Of a DNA stretch of 28,883 nucleotides, positions 1-7,280 are shown one piece after another. This DNA comes from CAYONP01 sp964405335. Lineage in GTDB: Bacteria > Armatimonadota > UBA10988. The translations under genes were made by a program, and so were the position numbers. The notes beneath the pieces are model-generated. The model had not been told where the DNA came from. It was given only the letters and a program-made list of their open reading frames with translations, and did not search any database. Location of the stretch: the NCBI GenBank assembly GCA_964405335.1, contig CAYONP010000079.1, forward strand, positions 1 to 28,883. Reading direction: 5' to 3'. How positions within the stretch are numbered: the stretch's first letter is position 1; each line of letters begins with the position of its first letter.

Positions 1-93
1 GTGGAGTTGTTCGGATTCCGAACGCTGTTTGCGGTCCCGCTCGGCAGGCTGGTTCAGGCCGTCGGCGAAGCCGGTCACGGGAGCGTTGGATGA
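1..93 (+). CDS. 3' end of an unidentified upstream gene (partial)
   Basis: Frame 1 is open from the window edge to a TGA at 91-93 and uses mostly G or C in third codon positions, like the real genes here. The TGA overlaps the ATG at 90-92 of the next reading frame in an ATGA arrangement, the same coupling used repeatedly elsewhere in the window. That makes it likely to be the tail of an operon gene. About 30 residues are visible, ending in a Gly/Ala/Val-rich stretch. I do not recognise the family, and no function can be assigned. Confidence 0.4.
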   Translation: MELFGFRTLFAVPLGRLVQAVGEAGHGSVG

Positions 94-268
94 TACCACG
101 CGGTGGGAGATGGGCCGTGATCCTGCTCGCCGGTCTGCTGGCCGGGCCGCTCGGCGCGGCCAGTCTGATTCCCGACGGCACGTTCGAGTCGGCCGCGCCG
201 CGCTGGCATCCCACCCGGCCGGGGGCCGCCCGACCCACCTGGCATCGCTCGCTACGGCGCCATGCGAG
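90..268 (+). pseudogene. 5' remnant of a disrupted secreted protein gene (probably carbohydrate-active)
   Basis: The ATG at 90 begins a typical signal peptide: an Arg-rich n-region, a hydrophobic Val/Leu/Ala core and an AA cleavage site near residue 24. It is followed by a mature start resembling the 'LIPDGTFES...W' opening of secreted carbohydrate-active proteins. Recognisable sequence runs to about residue 50 (near position 240). The frame then enters the 3' end of the opposite-strand gene at 269-4126 and turns into nonsense. A matching gene tail on the same strand appears beyond that gene at 4165-4368. I infer that one gene was split or had its centre replaced. The exact left boundary cannot be fixed from this sequence and lies somewhere between about 210 and 268. 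Confidence 0.5.
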
Positions 269-3200
269 TCAACTGAGTTGCTCGTCGTCGTCCATCCGCT
301 CAGCCGAGCGCTTGTAGTGCTCTGCCACGTTCCGCAGTGCAGACGCCGCGCGCGGCCACGCGACCTCGACCTGCGCCGCGGCACGTTCGTACTCTTGCTG
401 CATCCGGCGCCACTGCTCACCGCCCTTACCAGTTTCCAGCAGCACGACTCCGAGGCCGTTGATTACGCCGGTCAGGTAGCCCGTCTCCACCTCGCGGCTA
501 CCGACCTGCTCCAGCACCTTGCACACTGCCTCGTGCGGCACCTTTGAGCCCGGCAGCGCCGGCACTCGGGCCAGAACTTCGCCGATCGTCAGGTCACCAG
601 TTGTCGCCCGGTCCGCTTCGAAAAGTGCCGTTCGTGCCGCGCTCACCCAGGTCAGCAGGGCATCGGGATCCACAGTGCCATCCTCGGCTCTGCCAGGCAC
701 GTCTCGCCACGAGTGCAGCAGCTCTCGTGACGTACGGGCTCTCGCAAGCGCCGTCTCGTCGACCTCCTGGTCTTCCGGGCGTTGGCTCTCGGGCCGGTAG
801 ACAGAGCCGACCACTTGGGCAAAGAACGCCGGGTCCGTCGCGAGCAGCTTGTGCAGCCGTGCCGGGCCACGCTCGCTATGGACGAGCAACGGTAGGTAGG
901 CGTATTCCAGCGCCGCGAGCCGTGTCGCGTCGACATCCTGGGCCTGGTCAAGCGCCACGAATAGCGTCGCTATGTCGTATGGCAGATCCGTGTCGCGCTC
1001 TGGTGGGCGCTCGTCTTCGGGCGCGCCGCGGCCCGCGCGCTCCAACACCGCGAACAACAGCTCCGCGTCGAATCCCGTGGTGTCGTGCACGGCCGCGCCG
1101 GATAGACAGGCCATCGCCGACCAGGGCCGATTCGCCGCGAGCAGTCGGCGCGCTGCGACCTGCGCGGCCTCGCGATCGCCACCCGGTGGCCGGAATCCCA
1201 CCTCGCGCCAGTAGGTGTCGGCAGCCTCTTGGCCGAAGCCGTCGATCCAGTCCCAGGTCGGCTGCTCGAACGGCAGCGTCGCGAAGATCGCCGCCAGCTG
1301 CTCTGAGCTCAAGTCGTCGCGCCGCTCGGCCACCGCCGACTTAGCCCAGTCGGCGCCCTTCGCGGCGAAATAGCCACTCGCGAACAGCCACTCGCCCCGA
1401 TCGGCACTCGTCATGCAGGCCAGCAGCCGATCGAGTTCCTCCGCCGGCAGGGCGTCGGCTCGCGCCAGCGCCGCACCCACGTCGCCCGGCAGCTCAGCGC
1501 GGGCGGCCAGCTCGAGCACCGCCTCGAAGCCTCCGGCCGACCACACCTCCAACGCCGCCTCGCGCTGCCGGTTCCGCTTCCGCTCCGCAACGGTCTCCCA
1601 GCCCTCCGTAGCCAGTTCAGGTAGGTCGTAGCTGAATCCGAACAACCAGGCGTGACGAACGACCAGGTCGCGCGGCTGGAGCCGCCCCAATAGCGCCGCG
1701 AGGCGGTCTACGTCCGCCATCGGCATGGCCCAGTCCTGCTCTGGGAAGCGCCGATGTTGGTTGATCATCGGTCGCAGCAAACCGCACAGCGCGGCGAGAT
1801 GCTCGTCGCCAAAAGCACCAGCGTCGAGACCTTCCAGCGCTGTCAGGAACCGGCCACGGTGCTCGCCCGGCAGGTCTGGAAGACGCTTCACCAGGGCCCG
1901 CCAGCGCTCGCCGTCGGCGCCCGCGCCCGTCGCCAGCCGGTCAACGATCGCGTCGAGGTACTCGTGGAACTCGGCGACGGTGATCCGGCGCTCCTCCTCA
2001 CCGGCCCACTCGCGCCAGGTCGGTCGAGCGGTCGGCATGGCCGCGTCGTGGAGGTGCGGCGGCAGGCTGCAGAGGAGCGACCAGCCCACTTCGGGGTGCG
2101 CCTCGAAGAGAGCGTCGAGGGCCGCCAGCCGTTGGCGCACATCAGCCGAGGTCGCGGGATACCACGAGAGGAAGATCCCACGCAGGCTGTCTCCAGCGCT
2201 GTCTGTCGATTGGCCGATGGACAGCGCGGAGAGATGGCCGAGCGCCAGGGCCGAGTCAGTCAGGTGCTCGGGGCTCCAGGCGAGGATTTCAAGCGCATGG
2301 AGCAAGCCGCTTTTCAGCGGGACGCCCATGAAGCCGGTCTCGGCGAGCATCGCCGAGATGGCATCCGGGCTGGCGTCGAGCGCCTGTTGGAGTACGTCGA
2401 GGAACACGCGGGGCGCGGCCTCGGCGAGGTCGGGCAGCAATGGAGCGAGGCTGTGCCAAGTGTCAGCGTGGGCGCGCAGTACATCGTTGACGATCAGGAA
2501 TGCGCGGTCCTGACCCGACCGGCCGCCGGCGCGTGGCACATCCTCTGAGCAGACAGCGAGCAGCGCAACGCCCTGGGCCAGGCCCGGCCGCAGCCCAGCC
2601 GACCACGGCAGCGTCCTGCCCAGCAGACTGGCCATGTGTCGTTCGCCGGCGGGGAGATCCAGGGCCGGATCAGGCCGGCCGAGCACCAGTGCCGCGACCT
2701 CGCGCCAGCGCTCCGAGACATCGTGGTCGATGTTGGGTCCCAGTAGCGGCCATAGGGCCATCGGCGCGAGCCACCGCCAGACGCTGCCCACGCGCTCCAG
2801 CGGCGACAGCGGCTGCCGCCAGAGCTGTATGAGTTGCTCTCGGACCACCTGGTAAGGCTTGCCGGTCAGCCGCTCAACAACCTCGACATCCGCCGGATTG
2901 GCGCTGTCCCAGCTCTGCACCAGTAGCAACGGCGAGAGCGCCACGCCCACCTCGCATGTATGCCAGGCCGACGCGGTGCCCACAGGGCCTGGGCCAAGGA
3001 GCCAGCGGAGTGCGTGTAGACGGCGGCGCGACTGACCGAGCAGGTGGATCGCTTGGCTGAACGACACTCCCATGCCCTGCAGCGCGACGCGCGACTCCTC
3101 TGCTGCGAGCTTCGAAAGCGAAAGAACCGCACCGTTGCTCTGCCTACTGGTGCGGCGGACCGGTCCGGTCTGAGGGACCAGGACGCGATGATCTCCGCAT

Positions 3201-4126
3201 GTCGGAGCATATTCGGCGCCGTCGAACGCCTGCACAAGCAGCAGTCCCTCATGTCTCGCGGTCAGGTACCGCCACGCCTGTTCGGTCTCAACCACGACAG
3301 CGCGAGAGAGCCAGGGCTCACGCACGCCTGGCGGCAGTCGCTGCAGCATGGCAGCGACAAAGGCGGTTGCCTGCTCGCGTGAGTCTCCAGCTACGTGCAG
3401 CGAACCACTTGGGGCTTGCAGCCACTCCGTCAGACGGTCAGTCCAGTCTCTGGGTTGCGCCTGGTCACGCTCCGTGCTCACAGCCGGCGTGGTCGCATCC
3501 GACACCCGGTCCCACCATGCTACGGATCGCGCCAGGACCAGCTCTGGGCTTACAGCCGGCGTGGTCGCGGCCGACCACCGGTCCCACCATTCGAGCAGGC
3601 TCCGCGCACCATCTAGAGGCAGGCCCCATCGCTCGCCGAACCAGAGCGCCATGGCCGTGGCACGTTCGTCCTGCAGCCATGTGGCGATTTCCTCCGCGTC
3701 GAGGATCCGCACCCGCAGCCACTCGTTCTGCTGCTGCCTTTGCTGTTGCCAGCGACTGACGCCCCTCCAGGTTCGAGCCGTGACGAAGACATAGGCAGCA
3801 GACTGACGCACGCCTGCATTCTCGCGGTCCGTGCCTTTCCGGTAATCTTTGAGGGCCTTCGTGTTACTCGTTGGGTGCTCGCAAGTCACCTCCCAGAAGG
3901 CTTGGCCGTCCGGCACCCAAGCATTACCGTGTGCGACGCAAGTGATGCCGTCCCAGCCGCGTCGGACTACCTCGTCGTCCGCCGGGAAGTCCACTTGGGT
4001 GACGCCGTCCGACGTCGCTAGAACAAGCCCCCGGATGAGACGTGGCAGCTCGCCGGAGGCCCTGCGGGTTTGCTCCTGCGCCCACCGATCGACGGTGCTG
4101 GCGGTGATCGACAGGATGTGATCCAT
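269..4126 (-). CDS. Large protein with restriction-endonuclease-like N-terminus; putative defence or accessory protein
   Basis: The product is 1285 residues, with an ATG at 4126. Residues 1-160 resemble a PD-(D/E)xK-type nuclease fold: GWDG (D59), WEVTCE (E79), K90/K93 followed by a DYRK segment, then a strand AYVFVTARTW and an 'RVRILDAEEIATWL' segment. E79 and K90 are farther apart than in the classic E-x-K, so catalysis is uncertain. Residues 180-227 hold a 24-residue duplication (WWDR.S.ATTPAVS). Residues ~235-400 look like a degenerate NTPase-type core in which 'HVAGDSREQA' sits where a P-loop would be, with no GxxGxGKT. The remaining ~800 residues are Leu/Ala-rich and probably helical repeats. 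I recall large proteins of this layout from bacterial accessory regions but cannot name the family. Codon use looks less GC-rich than in neighbours, and the gene lies inside a broken secreted-protein gene, so acquisition by transfer is likely. An AT-rich stretch just upstream (about 4131-4152) may hold its promoter. Confidence 0.75.
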   Translation of the reverse strand: MDHILSITASTVDRWAQEQTRRASGELPRLIRGLVLATSDGVTQVDFPADDEVVRRGWDGITCVAHGNAWVPDGQAFWEVTCEHPTSNTKALKDYRKGTDRENAGVRQSAAYVFVTARTWRGVSRWQQQRQQQNEWLRVRILDAEEIATWLQDERATAMALWFGERWGLPLDGARSLLEWWDRWSAATTPAVSPELVLARSVAWWDRVSDATTPAVSTERDQAQPRDWTDRLTEWLQAPSGSLHVAGDSREQATAFVAAMLQRLPPGVREPWLSRAVVVETEQAWRYLTARHEGLLLVQAFDGAEYAPTCGDHRVLVPQTGPVRRTSRQSNGAVLSLSKLAAEESRVALQGMGVSFSQAIHLLGQSRRRLHALRWLLGPGPVGTASAWHTCEVGVALSPLLLVQSWDSANPADVEVVERLTGKPYQVVREQLIQLWRQPLSPLERVGSVWRWLAPMALWPLLGPNIDHDVSERWREVAALVLGRPDPALDLPAGERHMASLLGRTLPWSAGLRPGLAQGVALLAVCSEDVPRAGGRSGQDRAFLIVNDVLRAHADTWHSLAPLLPDLAEAAPRVFLDVLQQALDASPDAISAMLAETGFMGVPLKSGLLHALEILAWSPEHLTDSALALGHLSALSIGQSTDSAGDSLRGIFLSWYPATSADVRQRLAALDALFEAHPEVGWSLLCSLPPHLHDAAMPTARPTWREWAGEEERRITVAEFHEYLDAIVDRLATGAGADGERWRALVKRLPDLPGEHRGRFLTALEGLDAGAFGDEHLAALCGLLRPMINQHRRFPEQDWAMPMADVDRLAALLGRLQPRDLVVRHAWLFGFSYDLPELATEGWETVAERKRNRQREAALEVWSAGGFEAVLELAARAELPGDVGAALARADALPAEELDRLLACMTSADRGEWLFASGYFAAKGADWAKSAVAERRDDLSSEQLAAIFATLPFEQPTWDWIDGFGQEAADTYWREVGFRPPGGDREAAQVAARRLLAANRPWSAMACLSGAAVHDTTGFDAELLFAVLERAGRGAPEDERPPERDTDLPYDIATLFVALDQAQDVDATRLAALEYAYLPLLVHSERGPARLHKLLATDPAFFAQVVGSVYRPESQRPEDQEVDETALARARTSRELLHSWRDVPGRAEDGTVDPDALLTWVSAARTALFEADRATTGDLTIGEVLARVPALPGSKVPHEAVCKVLEQVGSREVETGYLTGVINGLGVVLLETGKGGEQWRRMQQEYERAAAQVEVAWPRAASALRNVAEHYKRSAERMDDDEQLS
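3446..3589 (-). repeat. Two tandem 72-bp units inside the large nuclease-like gene
   Basis: Positions 3480-3518 and 3552-3590 match at 35 of 39 bases by eye and are offset by exactly 72 bases, or 24 codons. They encode two copies of a WWDR.S.ATTPAVS segment (residues ~180-203 and 204-227) just after the nuclease-like domain. The period keeps the reading frame. The duplication lies in what is probably a linker. Confidence 0.8.
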
Positions 4127-4164
4127 AGCGACTGCTCGAATGTTATCCTATCACATCCCGCGTG

Positions 4165-4368
4165 ATGCCGCGACCTGATTGTCCCGCCCCGCGGACCAGC
4201 TACGCCGTGCTGACCTGCCTCGACCGACCCGCCGCCGTGCGCCTGAACGGCCGGGCGAGCGACGACTGGTCCTACGACGACCGCGTGCTGACCGTGCCGC
4301 TGCCGGGCGGAGGGCCGATGCGGTTGGAGGTCGATGGCGCGCGGTTCGCGGGGCCGCCGGCCGGCTAG
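4165..4368 (+). pseudogene. 3' remnant of the disrupted secreted protein gene
   Basis: This frame ends at the TAG at 4366-4368. It encodes about 60 residues with a beta-rich pattern (YAVLTCLDRPAAVRLNG, then DRVLTVPLPGGGPMRLEVDG) typical of the C-terminal beta-sandwich of secreted glycosidases. It lacks a convincing start: the GTG at 4162 and ATG at 4165 have no Shine-Dalgarno sequence, and no signal peptide precedes it. It lies on the same strand as the signal-peptide remnant at 90-268 and has the same strong GC bias. I infer that the two are the ends of one original gene, most of whose middle is missing. Its last bases overlap the end of the convergent aminopeptidase gene. Confidence 0.45.
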
Positions 4369-5153
4369 ATCCACAACCGGCAGAGGTCGTCCACCCGCGC
4401 CTCGACGGTCCGCTCGTCGAGCCGGCGGACCCAGTCGCCTCGGCTTAGGTAGCCGTCTACCGAACAGCCTTCCAGCACGCGCGACTCCATCACGTATGGA
4501 CGCGCGATCAGATACGGCGCGATCTCGGCGCGCCGGCTCAGGGCCTCGGCCACGCGCTGGCGGATCTCGGCGCGGACGACCGCCGTCGGGCGGTGCAGCG
4601 CCGCTTCCTCGCCCAGGCCATACTTGGTCACCACGGTGAAGATGCCCGGCACCGCCGCGCGGGCCTCGGCCGCGGCCTTGTCGTCGCCGGCGAGAAAGAT
4701 GGTCGGCACACCGAGACCGCCGGCCATCGCCGCGCGGCAGCCGAACTCGCCGATCTCCGCGCCGTTGAGCTTGTAGTACTCAACGGTCCGGCTCGAGTAG
4801 GTGTGGCGCAGCGGCGCGTCGGGCGTGCCGGCCATGGCGTGCTGGCCGACAAACAACAGCGCGTCGAAGCTCGCATCGAGGCAGGTCGGCGGCCGCAGGC
4901 CCTTGCCGCGGGTGATCAGATGTGCCCGCGGGTGGAACTGATCAAGGTCGATGCCGCCAGAGCCGTGGCCGTCCCAGGCGATCACGGTGGCCGTGTCGTC
5001 GACGTCGAACACGCCGTCGACGGCGGCGTTGACCTCGGCAGTGAGTTGGCTCATCGCCTGCTGCTTGAGCGGCGTGGTCTCGTCGACCCGCGTCTGCTCC
5101 CAGCGGTTGACCAGGCAGGCGCCCTCCAGGTCGGTCAGGATGTAGACCTTCAT
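4365..5153 (-). CDS. dppA: M55 family D-aminopeptidase, DppA-like
   Basis: The product is 262 residues. DppA-type enzymes are zinc aminopeptidases that release N-terminal D-amino acids from short peptides, probably for reuse of peptidoglycan or dipeptides. The M55 signature residues are all visible: D8 and E10 in LTDLEG, H63 in WDGHG, H105 in GQHAMAGT, H117 as the expected catalytic His, and E133 in GAEIGEFG. The ATG at 5153 was chosen because it starts exactly at the conserved MKVYILTDLEG, has a GGAG about 8 bases upstream, and avoids a Pro/Gly-rich extension. The gene is divergent from the secreted protein at 5261, with a 107-bp shared upstream region. It may be cytoplasmic, since no signal peptide is seen. 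Confidence 0.92.
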   Translation of the reverse strand: MKVYILTDLEGACLVNRWEQTRVDETTPLKQQAMSQLTAEVNAAVDGVFDVDDTATVIAWDGHGSGGIDLDQFHPRAHLITRGKGLRPPTCLDASFDALLFVGQHAMAGTPDAPLRHTYSSRTVEYYKLNGAEIGEFGCRAAMAGGLGVPTIFLAGDDKAAAEARAAVPGIFTVVTKYGLGEEAALHRPTAVVRAEIRQRVAEALSRRAEIAPYLIARPYVMESRVLEGCSVDGYLSRGDWVRRLDERTVEARVDDLCRLWI

Positions 5154-5260
5154 GCGCGGCTCCGGCGGTCGGTTCGCGCCGCGCGCCGGCGGCCCTGCGC
5201 CCGGTGGAATCCCGCGCACCGGAGGCGCGTAGAGTCCACAATGGGGTCAGGAGCGAGCTG

Positions 5261-6448
5261 ATGCGATCGTGGCACTTTGGGTTGTTCGCCGGGCTTGGCG
5301 CCCTGCTCTTCGCGATGCCGGCGGCGAGTGGCTTCGGTCTGGTCACCGGCAGCATGGGCGCCGATGCCTTGGCGGCCAAGATCGAGGAGTGGAACAACGA
5401 CCTCCGCGCCCAGGCGAACGACGCGGCGAACCGGGCCAAGCTGTTTGAGCGGTTGAAGCAGGCGCGCGAGGAGCTGACGCCCATCAAGGACAACAGCACG
5501 CGCAGTCTGAGGCAGCTCGAGCAGCGGCTCGAGCAGATGCGCGGCGAGATTGAGGGCGATCCCGCCGGCTGGCCGGCCGAGCAACGCGCCGAGTGGGAGC
5601 GAACCCGCGACGCCGTCGAACGGCTTGAGACCGTCGGCGGCACGCTCGAGACGGCGTGGGACAACCTGCGCTGGCTGCAGGGCCGGCAGAATGTCGAGGG
5701 CTTCAACCCGTTCGTCAACGAGACGTTCAAGGAGCGCTTTGCCGCGCTCGGCCAACAGGTCGACAGCGCCGCCACGGCGTTCGGCGAGTTCAACGCGCTG
5801 TACAACGTCGAGACCGCCGACCGCTCCGACGAGAACAGCCATGTGGTGGTGGTGCCTGCCGGCGTGGTCCGGGCGCGCAACACCTCGGACCAAATGCGGT
5901 TTGTCGTCAATGGCGTGACGCTCGAGCCGGGCGAGACGCAGGAGTTCGACATCCGCCTCGGCGACCACCGCGGGCTGACCGTCCGCGCGGTCGGCTTCGA
6001 CGAGAAGCGGAAGCAGCTTCGCTCGGTCCGCGACCGGCTCGAAGAGGGCGGCGGGCAGGCCCGGCTGATGAACATCGACGCCGAGGCGCTGTACACCATC
6101 AAGTACGGCACCGACACGCTGACCACCACGATGACCGCCGTCCGTGAGAGCTATCGCTGGAGCTGGGGCACCAATGTGACCCGCGCGATCGGCGAGCGAA
6201 GCCCGTGGGCGCCCGGCGGGCCGGTGATTGTCGAGCCCGAGCTGGACGACAGCGCGCCGGAGCGGCGGCAGGATTCGTTCACCTGGTGGGTGCCCGCCGT
6301 CGAAGACGGCAGCGTGACCTTCTCGTTCACCGCCAACGCCACCGTCGAGTGGAAAACCGAGCGCACGCGGGACGGCGCCTCGCTCGGCGTGGTCGACGAT
6401 ACGCTGCTGTCGGACGGGACCCTCGAGGTGGTTGTCTCGACCCGCTAA
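5261..6448 (+). CDS. Secreted protein with N-terminal coiled coil, unknown function
   Basis: The product is 395 residues. The ATG at 5261 follows a GGAG at 5249-5252 and opens a clear signal peptide (MRSWHFGLFAGLGALLF, cleavage near the AAS at ~20-23). Residues ~35-165 are charged, Glu/Arg/Gln/Leu-rich and probably form one or more coiled coils (KIEEWNNDLR, RQLEQRLEQMRGE). Residues ~195-395 are Val/Thr-rich and probably beta, with segments such as VVVVPAGVVRARN and VTFSFTANATVEW. No catalytic motif is recognised. A periplasmic or cell-surface structural role is possible but is only inferred from shape. Its last 25 bases (6423-6447) recur exactly at 7046-7070, on the far side of the repeat block that follows it. 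Confidence 0.8.
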   Translation: MRSWHFGLFAGLGALLFAMPAASGFGLVTGSMGADALAAKIEEWNNDLRAQANDAANRAKLFERLKQAREELTPIKDNSTRSLRQLEQRLEQMRGEIEGDPAGWPAEQRAEWERTRDAVERLETVGGTLETAWDNLRWLQGRQNVEGFNPFVNETFKERFAALGQQVDSAATAFGEFNALYNVETADRSDENSHVVVVPAGVVRARNTSDQMRFVVNGVTLEPGETQEFDIRLGDHRGLTVRAVGFDEKRKQLRSVRDRLEEGGGQARLMNIDAEALYTIKYGTDTLTTTMTAVRESYRWSWGTNVTRAIGERSPWAPGGPVIVEPELDDSAPERRQDSFTWWVPAVEDGSVTFSFTANATVEWKTERTRDGASLGVVDDTLLSDGTLEVVVSTR

Positions 6449-6453
6449 AATCC

Positions 6454-6738
6454 GGGGACACACGACCTATTTCCTGGAATCCTGGGACACATAGTCTGTG
6501 TCCGGACGGCGAGGCCATCGACCACGAGTCGATGGCCGCACGACCGATCTCCCCATCCAGGGCCCAGGCGCTCGCCGACGGCGCCGCCGAAGCCATGCTC
6601 AAGCCGCTGCGCGAGCGTACGCGCACGCGTCGATATCGCGGTTCGGAGGCGCATGTGGCGCGGACGCAGATGACGGAGAGCCGATAGCTCGGTCCGCGTA
6701 CGGCCGGTCGGCCGAGAGGATAATAGGTCGTGTGTCCC
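6454..6738 (+). repeat. Structured element, copy 1 (MITE-like, terminal inverted repeats)
   Basis: A 285-bp unit bounded by GGGGACACACGACCTATT on the left and its near-perfect inverse AATAGGTCGTGTGTCCC on the right. Inside are a perfect 7-bp stem with a 5-nt loop (6485-6503) and a perfect 10-bp stem with a 5-nt loop, GGCCATCGAC-CACGA-GTCGATGGCC (6513-6537), then further GC-rich palindromic sequence. Short open frames exist but resemble no transposase I know. From memory, similar GGGGACACACGACC ends flank REP-type tyrosine transposases in environmental genomes, so a non-autonomous relative is a reasonable guess. Confidence 0.75.
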
Positions 6739-6762
6739 ACGATTCTCGCGGTGCGATAATTA

Positions 6763-7041
6763 GGGGACACACGACCTATTTCCCTGGGACACATAGTCTG
6801 TGTCTGGACGGGGGGGCCATCGACCACGAGTCGATGGCCGCACGACCGATCTCCCCATCCAGGGCCTAGGCGCTCGCCGACGGCGCCGCCGCAGCCATGC
6901 TCAAGCCGCTGCGCGAGCGTACGCGCACGCGTCGATATCGCGGTTCGGAGGCGCTTGTGGCGCGGGCGCAAATGACGGAGGGCCGATTGCTCGGGCCGCG
7001 TGCGGCCGGTCGGCCGAGTGGAAAATAGGTCGTGTGTCCCC
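6763..7041 (+). repeat. Structured element, copy 2 (MITE-like, terminal inverted repeats)
   Basis: A 279-bp second copy in the same orientation, 24 bp after copy 1 and about 95 % identical by eye, with roughly 15 substitutions and one ~7-bp indel near the left end. Its terminal inverted repeats are perfect over 19 bp (6763-6781 and 7023-7041). The 10-bp-stem hairpin is preserved exactly (6815-6839). Most substitutions fall outside the two stems and the terminal repeats, which would fit selection on structure, although two copies are too few to prove it. Confidence 0.75.
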
Positions 7042-7070
7042 CGATTCGAGGTGGTTGTCTCGACCCGCTA

Positions 7071-7280
7071 GAAAGAGTGCGGTCGCTCGGGCCGAACCCC
7101 CGCGGTGGGACGGCGCGATGTGGCANNNNNNNNNNNNNNNNNNNNNNNNNNNNNNNNNNNNNNNNNNNNNNNNNNNNNNNNNNNNNNNNNNNNNNNNNNN
7201 NNNNNNNNNNNNNNNNNNNNNNNNNGAAAGAGTGCGGTCGCTCGGGCCGAACCCCCGCGGTGGGACGGCGCGATGTGGCA
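7071..7280. other. Assembly gap of 100 N flanked by identical 55-bp ends
   Basis: Bases 7126-7225 are N. The 55 bases before the gap (7071-7125) are identical to the 55 bases after it (7226-7280). This is the signature of two contigs that share an assembly k-mer overlap and were joined by a default-length gap. The real sequence probably has a single copy and no gap, which would shorten the window by about 155 bp. Confidence 0.85.

Larger units (their letters stand above)
6423..7070. other. 25-bp direct repeats flanking the two-element block
   Basis: The 25 bases at 6423-6447 (TCGAGGTGGTTG...CGCTA, the end of the secreted-protein gene) recur without mismatch at 7046-7070. Everything between them is the two structured elements plus short spacers. 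This is what an insertion with a long target duplication would leave. It could also be an assembly effect, because the second copy directly abuts the duplicated contig end at 7071. Confidence 0.7.

Noticed and set aside
207..4159. CATCCC at both edges of the inserted region (207-212 and 4154-4159) as a target duplication
   Set aside because: Six bases in a GC-rich region are expected by chance, and the frames do not match a simple insertion.
4942..6463. Overlapping minus-strand open frames of 395 and 437 codons
   Set aside because: They cover the start of the aminopeptidase gene in the wrong frame and the antisense of the secreted coiled-coil gene, with no signal, domain or ribosome site.
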